In this document: in pieces, positions 1 to 7,804 of the stretch
How positions within the stretch are numbered: position 1 is the first letter of the stretch
Layout: each line of letters begins with the position of its first letter
NCBI GenBank assembly: GCA_001953115.1
Contig: LSSL01006928.1
Location: 1-13,396 of the forward strand
Origin: Smittium mucronatum
Lineage: Eukaryota > Kickxellomycota > Harpellomycetes > Harpellales > Legeriomycetaceae
DNA length: 13,396 nt
Direction: 5' to 3'
The notes under the pieces: generated by a model
Seen by the model: the letters and a program-made list of their open reading frames with translations, nothing else
Told to the model about the DNA's origin: nothing
Databases searched by the model: none
Made by a program: the position numbers and the translations under genes

Positions 1-3000
1 CATGATTTTATTTAATTTAATTTAGATAATAGCCAAAAAAATAGCCTTTATTTTATTTAAAGACCGGAATTGATTGGTAGACTATTTACATTTTTTTTGT
101 TTAAATAATCCATTAATAAACTAAATATGTTCAGTTTTTGATTAGATGATAATATTTACATATTATCATGGTAAAATATTAAGCTATTGATATTTAAATT
201 GTTAATATACACTAAAAGCAAAGGAGAAACAATTATGAAGCAGAAAGAATAAAAAAATTTTAAAGTATTGATTCAATCCTAAATCATATAAAATCCCGAA
301 TTATAGCTTAGATTCGTTGTAAATAACATTTAAATTGTGTATATGTAAGTAACCAGGTTTTTATGATGATTTGGTGCTTTATAAAAAAGTTATAATTCCG
401 CTTCAGGAAAAAATCAGCATTTTATTAAAATTTAATTATGAAATTTAGAAATAAAGAAATTTTTTAAACTGGCTCGTATTTTTTTTTAAAATGATTTTAA
501 AAATCTTCTTCCAAGTAAAATTCTAAAATCCTATTTAATTCCAATATTTTTATAGTTGATTAAATAAGGATTTTTCTTTTGCTAAACATTCATTATTATT
601 AATAGAAATTATAATTTATTTGCTTTAAAAACCTTTTAGTAAATTAATTTAATATTAAAAATTTAAATATATTATTAACGTAATTTTAAGCTTTAAAAAT
701 CTTCAATTTAATTTATCAAACAATCAATAACTCTAAAAAACAATTCACTCAATCAGAAAATTTGCTTATATAGTTGATGCTTAAAATTTTGATCTCAAAA
801 TACTCTGGAAATTTCAACTGATTCGGTTCCACCATATGTTACTGCGCTAAAAAAAAATTTAATGAACATTTTTTATTTGGGAATAGGATATTTAATAATA
901 TCTCAACTAATTAAAATTATTTGAATTTTTACTAGGAAATAAATCTAAAATTAAATGAAAATATAAAAAAAAAACCAGAATCATTTTTATTTGTAAATAT
1001 GTTTTAGTCAATATAAAACAAGATAAATTGAATCTAATATCAAACTTTCTGTAAATACATTATTTATTCAACTAAAAAAATACTACTATAAAAATACTAA
1101 TTTAGATGGTTTTTTAATTATCATTATGCTTGAAAAGATATTTAAAAAATAAAATGAAGGCCCAATTTATCAAATAACTTAAATTTCAGCATATCCATTT
1201 GAGCCTGGCATTGTTAAATCTCTCTTAAAAGTAATTATTTTCCAAATAAGACACTCTCATGTTACTTTTATTATTTTTAATTTAAAATTCAAATCATTCA
1301 AGAGTTGTATTTCGTAATTAATATCTATAATTGATTTTAAAAAAAATAGTATATACATAAAATCACTTCAGCCAACAGAAATGATAAAAAGAAAAATATT
1401 TAGTCTTTTGAAATCCTTATGATGAAGCTAAAAAATTAAAACCTGATTTTAAAACGAAAATTTTTGTTGAGGAAATTGCACAAAAAATATTAAATAAATT
1501 AAGAAAATTTACAGTAGTTTAAATAGAACCAATTTCAGGCCCTATTTATCTAAAAATATTTAAGATACAACTTTAAAAAAAATTCTTGGGATTGTGGGTG
1601 TTATTTTTAGGATATTTGTGAAATACAGTGAATTTTGAACGTGGATCTCTTTAAAAAAATAAAAGAACTATTCATGAAGAAATTTAAAATACTCAAATTT
1701 GGAAAAAATTGATAGAAAATATTTAGAAAAACATCTTTTTAAATAATAATGATATAAATTAATGATATATTATTTATATAAGTTTGAAAGTTGTATTATT
1801 TAAGATTCGTTAAAAGATTAAGGCATAAGTTTATAAGTTATAACACCGAAAATAATTGAATTTATATCTCCATCCAAAATAATACTGAATAATATTAAAT
1901 TCTTACTATCCACATATTTTAAAAATTAAACTCAATAAAATTTCATTGGTGATAATTATTTTCATTTTATTCTGGTAAAAATAATTGAAAATGATCTACA
2001 TTCATTGTATCTAAATTGGATTTGATCGTATAGAGATCTAAAATATATCAAGCTAAAAAGTTTAGAGTTTTCAACTTTAGATAAATACATCCAGTTCTTT
2101 AATAAAAATAATTTCATTACGAAAACTCCACCCAATGATATTAATAAGGTTGTATAGTGTTTTTATTTGAACTTTTAGGAACCTAGAAGTGTATAAATAT
2201 TCTATTTTTTAATATATAACAAAGAGCCTACATACTAAATAAAATTTTGACTTGGGAAACGAAATATGATAGATATCAGGTGGATTAAAAAGAAATCAAT
2301 CCTGGATGAAATTTTACGCAAATCCAAAATTTACATCTATAATTATTCTTTGAGCAAAAATTTCAAATTTTGTGTTTTTTGCTTGTTTATTCGGATATAA
2401 TTACTAAATATTTATCTATTAAAGTTTAATGTAAATAAATAAATAATTTTTGTTAAAAGAATGATTAATTTTAATAATTTATATATCAATAGAAATTGAG
2501 GGTATATAATTAAAACTTTAAATGAAAATAAAATGGAAAAAATTAATATGAAAAAAATTTCTTAACTCATTTTTATTTTTATTTTTATTTTTATATAATA
2601 AATTATTGATCATATATATATAAGTGATTTATTTAGATTTAAAAGTTTTTATTACGTCTATAACGAGCCCCAAATTTTGAAATTAAGTACTTTATTAATC
2701 GAGGTGGTTATTATTTAATTATATTCGCCATATAATATCCCATATTTAAATAAATACCAATCACTTTTTTAATAATGAAATTAACTTATTAAAACATAAT
2801 TGAAGATAAGTTATAGCAAAAGAATAAACTTTGCTATATATATAAGTGCTGCTGGTTTTTTCTACCTGAACTATATACATGAAATGGTTAAAAGTCTTCA
2901 ATAATTTAAATAAATCATTATTATGGTGAAGTGACTACTGGACTAATTATATCTCAACTTCAGGACATTTCAATTAAATTTCGACAATTAAAATATAACA

Positions 3001-4423
3001 TAAATATAACATAAATTTCTGTAATTTGGGGAAAAGAAAATTTTCTATCAATGCTAATAATCTGAATTAAATAAAATAATTTGTTAAAAAATATGTGAGT
3101 TTGAGGAAGTTCAATATTTCTGATTCAATTAAGGTGATATCCTTTTCTTGACGTTTCTTTTAATTCAGAAAATTACTAACAAACAAATATTTTTTATAAA
3201 TTTTATTTTTATAGTTTTTTCAAAGTATGATTATATTAGACTAGAATTTAATTTATCGTATAACTTAAAAAAATCCATTAAACCAATAAATGTATTCCCT
3301 ATATAGATTATTATAGAAAAAATCGAAAATTACCTTATGTAATTTGGTTAAAATTCAGGATAAAAGAAAAAAGTCATATTAAGGAATAAATTTTCAGTGC
3401 TTGGAAATATTAGTCAAATATTTTAATTTCCCCCCATTTTTAGTCTGAAACATTCCAATTTTAATTATCCAACTACATTAAATCATATTTTGTGTTTGTG
3501 ATGCAAAAAAAAAAAATTGTATTATATGATTTTATTTTTTAACATTTTTATCTTCTGATACGTATTTGTTAAGTTTAAAGCGCATAAGAAAAACTTCCTA
3601 ATAAACCGAGGATTTCATAAAACTAGCAAATTTTATTTTGCAAGCTTCAATTTTAATTAAAAATGCAAGAAAAATGGTTTAACATGATTCGTTAGAGTCA
3701 TTGCTTAGATCTATGTCTGAAAAAATGCATTTTTTTTTTAAACAAGCAGGCTCTACAATTAATTTAGTAATTTTATAATCAATTATTTTTTTACAGTTAC
3801 AAGATTAAATTAATGAATTTGAAATTATTTTGGATTTTTATAGGAGAAAATTTCAAATTATAATTATATAGATGGTTTCATCGAAATTTTTTTGATAAAA
3901 AATGTTGACTTCTGCAGCTCCTGGTTTGAATTAAACCATATTTTTGGCTTTAGTATTAAAAAAATATTTGGATCGTTTCAATTTGACATTAAAAAAAGAC
4001 TATCTAAAATATTTCTACTAATTTGAGTTTAATTTGACCATTTTAACAATATACTAATTTTTAAAGCAGTATTAGACTGTTCAAGCAGTGAAAATCATTT
4101 TAAATTAGCTTTCGATTAATGTTGAAAATTTGATCTATCAAAGTGTAAATATTTTTAGATATATTTTATGCAAATAAAAATCCTACCATATCTAAAAAAA
4201 TTACTCGACTTATTGGAGGTTTTTTTTTTCTTAAATAATAAACCATCTAAATAAAGGTATCCTTTACAATAAATCGGGTATAAATTTAATTTGCTATTAA
4301 AAATTTTTATTTAAATAAATACCCTTGTATACAATTTCATGGCAAAATAATCTAGCTTAACTAATAAACTTACGCTAAATTGGCAAAAATCTGACTGTTT
4401 CAAGATAAATGTTATATTTGACT
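1..4423. other. AT-rich gene desert, left part
   Basis: I see no convincing gene in this stretch. Stops are dense in all six frames, as expected at about 20% G+C, and homopolymer A and T runs are common. I looked for tRNA B-box-like sequences and found none. Two short open stretches look slightly protein-like: 1412-1519 on the plus strand (36 codons, charged, Lys-rich) and 2266-2400 on the plus strand (44 codons from an ATG). Runs of that length are expected many times by chance at this composition, so neither is called. Two copies of a short (TA)n run followed by AGTG occur near 2613 and 2836. Confidence 0.6.
2569..2593. repeat. Hexanucleotide microsatellite (ATTTTT)4
   Basis: Four perfect tandem copies of ATTTTT plus a closing A, with adenines exactly six bases apart at 2569, 2575, 2581, 2587 and 2593. 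It is a simple sequence repeat in non-coding DNA. No function is apparent. Confidence 0.85.
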
Positions 4424-4730
4424 AAACCCGACTATTTTATGCTATTTTTGTCTAATGTGAAATTTCAGCCAGCAATTCATAACTTGATTGAGCTATATTT
4501 GATCAATTTTTATTAAATAAGAAAACCAATTAAATTTAAGCATTATAATTGAGTAAAGAAAAATATATTTCTAATTTTTAAAAAAGTCAAAATTTACTCA
4601 GTTTTTTCAAATGTAGTAAGCTTTATAACATTAATTTGTTTATATATGCAACTTTTTATCAAAGAAAACATCTTTGGATTGGTATACAGGATTTTATACA
4701 GAAAATTTTAATTTTAAATAAAATTATATT
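4424..4730 (+). repeat. Left arm of large inverted repeat
   Basis: This segment is the reverse complement of 5491-5798 over about 307 bp, with few indels and roughly 75-85% identity by eye. The central part, 4551-4596, matches 5625-5670 perfectly over 46 bp. Paired positions sum to about 10221 along the arm, so the two arms fold about a centre near 5110. The similarity fades outward near 4380-4420. It continues weakly inward, for instance TGTGTA at 4769-4774 facing TACACA at 5454-5459. It may be one end of a foldback or MITE-like element, or one of two element copies in opposite orientation. I found no clear target-site duplication. Confidence 0.85.
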
Positions 4731-5490
4731 CCTCGAACAAACAATTGAAGGCTTTTTAGTGTAATTTTTGTGTATCGAAATTGGAAAACGTCTCAAATTT
4801 CAAGTAATACATCACTATATTTGAAAAGTTTATATATTTAATTTCCGCTAAAGTTTGCAACACACATGCTTCATAAATATAATCTTGAACAATAACGATT
4901 TTTAGTTACCCTATTGATTTTAAATGTGTGTCAGATATAAGCTCGTTAAATTTGTATTAAGATCTAGGTTTATTTAGCGAAGAAACTTACGATTAAATAA
5001 ATTATTTTTAAAAATAACATCATGAAGATGATATCATAGAATAATAATAAATAAGCTACAATATATTTTTCTAATACTAAAAAAAATCACTAAACTCCAT
5101 ATAATTCTGGAACACTAAATATAATTTGACCAAAACATTCATTGCTTGGATTACAAATTCAAGTTTCAACAATTATAAAAATACGGTTGCTTTTTTTATT
5201 GACACTCCATTTAAAGTTAAATTTTGAATCTAGTGTTTATTCCAAGTTATTATTTTTTAAACCTAATTTAATTTCTCAGATTCAATTCGGTTCAAAATTA
5301 GGAATTCGTTATAAAAATTTTATAACGATATTCTGCTTTAAAATCGAAGGCATTAATTCATTTTGGTACAAATATATTACATTATTTTTTTTTAAGGGGA
5401 TAGATTTCAGAAAAAAGGTAGTAGCATTCATTTTTCTCGGTTTTCGCACTAGCTACACATCAAATTCAAAAAAAAGCTGTTTGGTGGATT
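4731..5490. other. Spacer of the inverted repeat with a doubtful ORF
   Basis: This 760-bp stretch separates the two arms. Its halves show scattered, gapped mirror similarity, suggesting that the whole palindrome was once longer. A plus-strand frame is open from a TTG at 5142 to a TAA at 5490 (116 codons). It has no ATG start, it is dominated by Phe, Lys, Ile, Leu and Ser, and the mirrored sequence in the left half is interrupted by a stop at the corresponding place, so the frame is not conserved. I regard it as probably non-coding, although 116 open codons is longer than expected by chance here. No product is recognised. Confidence 0.35.
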
Positions 5491-5798
5491 AATATACTTT
5501 TATTTAAAATTAAAGGTTTCTAGATATAAGATTGTATATCAATCCAAGAGTATTTTCTTAACTAAAAAATTGCATTATACATAGCTTATTGTTATAAAGC
5601 TTACTATATTTACAAAAATCTGACTAAATTTTGACTTTTTTAAAAATTAGAAATATATTTTTCTTTACTCGATTATAATGCCTTAATTACATTGGCTTTC
5701 TTATTTAATAAAAATCGATCAAAAATATCCCAATAAAGTTATGTAATTGCTGACTGAAATTTCACATTAGTTTAAAATTTATAAAATACTCGAATTTA
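5491..5798 (-). repeat. Right arm of large inverted repeat
   Basis: This is the partner of 4424-4730 in inverted orientation. Its best-conserved core, 5625-5670, is a 46-bp perfect match to the reverse complement of 4551-4596. Flanking blocks such as 5671-5720 and 5735-5770 match with scattered substitutions and single-base indels. The outer end loses similarity between about 5798 and 5860. A coding-looking remnant begins about 145 bp further out. No transposase is recognisable inside the palindrome, so if this is a mobile element it is non-autonomous or badly decayed. Confidence 0.85.
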
Positions 5799-5942
5799 AC
5801 ATATTTTGCTTAAAATAAACAAGTCTTAACTAATTTATCCTAAATTAAATATTAATCCAAGGATTACTAATGTTGCTATATATGGAACTTTTCAATACCA
5901 CTGTTTGACAATAAAAATCAGTCCAACTAGAAATTTTTTTAA

Positions 5943-6071
5943 AAAAATTACTGCTTCTATTTCCAAGAAAAAGATGGTCGTATTTATGTCTGGGGGAGGG
6001 AGGCTGAAAATGTTATGCGCGACATTATTGAATTTAATAAAAAAAAACAGTATTTGCTAATAGAATATCAG
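5943..6071 (+). pseudogene. Short coding remnant, unknown protein
   Basis: A 43-codon open stretch (TAA before it at 5940, TAA after it at 6072) has amino-acid use unlike random AT-rich DNA. It contains an aromatic segment YCFYFQEKDGRIYVWGRE followed by an acidic and basic amphipathic part with ENVMRDIIEF. There is no ATG near its beginning. The same frame carries back to about 5871 with stops at 5928 and 5940, and forward to a TGA at 6132 with four more TAA or TAG codons. This fits a decayed exon or transposon fragment. Local G+C is clearly higher than its surroundings, including a GGGGG-A-GGG run at 5992-6000. I do not recognise the family. Chance cannot be excluded for a segment this short. 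Confidence 0.35.
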
Positions 6072-6111
6072 TAAAACTACTTAAAATAGCAGTAAGGTTA
6101 TTTAAAATAAC
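6070..6111. repeat. Two-copy 21-bp tandem repeat
   Basis: Two adjacent 21-bp units, 6070-6090 and 6091-6111, agree at 16 of 21 positions. Both begin AGTAA and contain a TTAAAAT block. The pair lies just downstream of the coding remnant, in a multiple-of-three unit, so it could be the eroded in-frame repeat of that remnant. It could equally be a local duplication. Confidence 0.5.
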
Positions 6112-6318
6112 CAAAGTGTGCCCAATTTAGTTGAACTTTAATATTTATTTTTTCACAAATAAAAATTCAATGTTTTTGAGCTCAGAAATGGTTAATTTTT
6201 TTTGCTCGACTTATATAGATTTTGGTTTGATTTCTTTATTCAAGTACTTAAAATCTGCTAATAAGAGGTAAAAAATGGATTACATTTAATAATTAAAATT
6301 TAATAAACCTTTTATATT

Positions 6319-6324
6319 TTTATT
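6319..6324 (-). terminator. Alternative poly(A) signal of the protease-like gene
   Basis: AATAAA on the minus strand, about 80 nt beyond the stop codon of the gene at 6404-7738. It is a second candidate after the nearer hexamer at 6362-6367. In DNA this AT-rich the hexamer occurs often by chance. Confidence 0.3.
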
Positions 6325-6361
6325 GCACATTACAAAATATTACCAGCCAATTTTCTCAAAT

Positions 6362-6367
6362 TTTATT
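6362..6367 (-). terminator. Candidate poly(A) signal
   Basis: AATAAA on the minus strand, 36 nt past the TGA stop (6404-6406) of the protease-like gene. It is at a usual distance for a short fungal or animal 3' UTR and is the first such hexamer after the gene. It is called from the motif and position only. Confidence 0.45.
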
Positions 6368-6403
6368 ATAAGTAAACTTTGGTATAAATTTTTTATATTG
6401 CTT

Positions 6404-7738
6404 TCATTCAAATGGCAAATAAAAAATGTTGGAAAGATTATAAGCTTTGTTTCTGGTGGTCATAGACTCATTTTCCGTTATCAAAGCCGTTTTTGCCGGG
6501 ATCAAATTCTTATCTTCGTTATTTACAACTTTATTTCCAGCCGGCACAATTTTGTTTTCAGAGGCTACAGATTTATTTTTGTTCACATCAGCTTTTTTTT
6601 CGGCAATCGAAGCTTTATTTACTGGCACCAAAGCTTTATTTTCAGTAATTAAAGCATTGCTTCTTGATATTAAAGCTTTTATTTCGGCGACCAAAAATTT
6701 ATTTTCTGAAATCAAATTTTTCATTTCTGATACCAACCCCTTATTTTCGTCTATTAAAACTTTAAATTCCGAAATCAAAAGTTTATTTTCGGCTATCAAA
6801 GCATTATTTAAGGTAGAGAGAGAATCGTTTAAGGTATTCATAGCTGTATTTTCTGCAACCAAGGATTTATTTTCAGTTAAAAAAGCTTTTTCCTTCTGAG
6901 CTGAATTTAACTTTATCCAGTCTACATGCTTACTTAACAAAGAAAAATGGATAAAGTCCCCTTTTTTACCGCACGAGTTAATGTCAACAAAACTGCTAAA
7001 ATGACTGTATATTCCTAATATTTCGGTTTTATGTTTATCTAAAGACAACAAGGGACCTCCTAAATCACCATGACAGGGACCATCGCTATCCTTTATTACA
7101 TAACAATAGCCCTTTCCCAGTGTATCATATTCCAAGCATCTCTCAGGTTTATTTGCATAATAAATAAAAGGTTTGACGCTCCTTATTTCAGAATCATTTC
7201 CAGCGCCTTTTCTGAATCCGTAACCAACCACATTAACCTCTCCGATATTGCTGAAATCAAATTTGTCAACTTTTAAAAAATCATCACTCCCCTTTCTTTT
7301 ACTTGAAAGTTTAAGAATGGCTAAATCGTTTTCATATGTTTTAGGGTTAAAAAGCTGATGTATTACTAAACTTTCCACTGGTATAGTCTCCACTTTTTTT
7401 TCATAGATTCCATTAAATTTAACGCAGACATCTTTTATATCTGCTTTGGCTCCTTGATACTCAAAACAGCTTGCCGCAGTCAATACTGTCATGCTATCCA
7501 TTAATATTCCCGTGCATCGTTTAGAAATTCCATTAAAGTTGATTTTCAGTAATGCCATAGTATCATTAATTATTTTGGAAGAGTATGATTTTGAGGAAAC
7601 AAAAGCCGCAGGGCTTTTATACTGGGTATATTCATTTCCCAATCTTTTTTGTAGGTAGATTGAAGGAGAATCCCTTTCATTTAAAGGGTTACAAAGAGCT
7701 GGAAGGCAAAAAAGAGAAAACACAGTGAATAAAATCAT
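6404..7738 (-). CDS. Secreted trypsin-fold pseudoprotease with heptad-repeat tail
   Basis: 444 residues, no intron, ATG at 7736-7738, TGA stop. Residues 1-16 form a hydrophobic signal peptide ending ALC. A pro-region follows, with a kexin-type Lys31-Arg32 and a possible activation site at Lys55-Ile56 (IIND). A chymotrypsin-family (S1) domain spans about 56-277. The catalytic His region reads LTAASC, so Ser90 replaces His57. Asp138 in ENDLAILKL is Asp102. The nucleophile motif reads GDLGGP, so Leu226 replaces Ser195. Cysteine pairs 75/91, 201/212 and 222/256 match the classical 42-58, 168-182 and 191-220 disulphides; Cys105 is extra. The position equivalent to 189 is Gly, and the usual SWG is SHF (245-247). 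Lacking two of three triad residues, the protein should be catalytically dead. Residues 283-436 are 22 seven-residue repeats. The intact long frame, signal peptide and TATA box argue against a plain pseudogene. Inferred role: a secreted binding or scaffold protein. Confidence 0.93.
   Translation of the reverse strand: MILFTVFSLFCLPALCNPLNERDSPSIYLQKRLGNEYTQYKSPAAFVSSKSYSSKIINDTMALLKINFNGISKRCTGILMDSMTVLTAASCFEYQGAKADIKDVCVKFNGIYEKKVETIPVESLVIHQLFNPKTYENDLAILKLSSKRKGSDDFLKVDKFDFSNIGEVNVVGYGFRKGAGNDSEIRSVKPFIYYANKPERCLEYDTLGKGYCYVIKDSDGPCHGDLGGPLLSLDKHKTEILGIYSHFSSFVDINSCGKKGDFIHFSLLSKHVDWIKLNSAQKEKAFLTENKSLVAENTAMNTLNDSLSTLNNALIAENKLLISEFKVLIDENKGLVSEMKNLISENKFLVAEIKALISRSNALITENKALVPVNKASIAEKKADVNKNKSVASENKIVPAGNKVVNNEDKNLIPAKTALITENESMTTRNKAYNLSNIFYLPFE
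6431..6892 (-). repeat. 22 in-frame 21-bp repeats encoding heptads
   Basis: Residues 283-436 of the protease-like protein fall into 22 uninterrupted seven-residue units with the pattern N-K-x-L-(I/V)-x-E. Position 4 is hydrophobic in 20 of 22 units (the exceptions are Ser377 and Asp384). Units from 318 to 359 form three 14-residue pairs (42 bp, 6662-6787), in which position 1 alternates Asn with Phe, Met or Ile. With Asn or hydrophobic at a and Leu at d, residues about 283-370 should make a parallel coiled coil. From 372 on, prolines (372, 399, 414) and loss of Leu suggest that the repeat persists in sequence but no longer as a helix. The period also keeps antisense frames open, giving spurious plus-strand ORFs. 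Confidence 0.9.
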
Positions 7739-7757
7739 TTTTTTTGTTTATAACTAA

Positions 7758-7764
7758 AGAGTGA
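7758..7764 (-). promoter_or_regulatory. Possible transcription initiator of the protease-like gene
   Basis: The minus strand reads TCACTCT here, which fits the pyrimidine-rich initiator pattern. Its A lies at 7762, which would give a leader of about 24 nt ending in a run of A just before the ATG. It lies 33-40 nt downstream of the TATA box, slightly further than typical. It is a weak motif and is offered as a candidate only. Confidence 0.3.
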
Positions 7765-7794
7765 TATTTGGTCTAAGATCGCCAAAGTTGAAGG

Positions 7795-7802
7795 TTTATA
7801 TA
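7795..7802 (-). promoter_or_regulatory. TATA box of the protease-like gene
   Basis: TATATAAA on the minus strand, ending 56 nt before the ATG of the gene at 6404-7738. Together with the A-rich context directly before the ATG (ACAAAAAAAATG) it supports the chosen start codon and a very short 5' leader. AT-rich DNA contains many such boxes, but this one is correctly placed and is followed by a comparatively GC-richer stretch. Confidence 0.55.
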
Positions 7803-7804
7803 TA

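Noticed and set aside
1412..1573. Plus-strand stretch with charged, protein-like content interrupted by one TAA.
   Set aside because: A 36-codon open run is common by chance here. There is no start codon, no rise in G+C and no recognisable motif.
2266..2400. 44-codon plus-strand ORF beginning MIDIRWIKKK.
   Set aside because: Length is well within chance expectation, and a second overlapping frame looks equally protein-like, so neither is supported.
6323..6652. 109-codon plus-strand ORF overlapping the end of the protease-like gene.
   Set aside because: Antisense shadow of the repeat region and its 3' flank, Phe/Ile-rich with no supporting signals.
6447..6899. 150-codon plus-strand ORF opposite the heptad repeats.
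   Set aside because: It is the antisense of the 21-bp repeat array. A multiple-of-three period keeps an antisense frame open automatically, and it has no promoter or coding bias of its own.
7070..7276. 68-codon plus-strand ORF.
   Set aside because: Antisense to the catalytic domain of the well-supported minus-strand gene.
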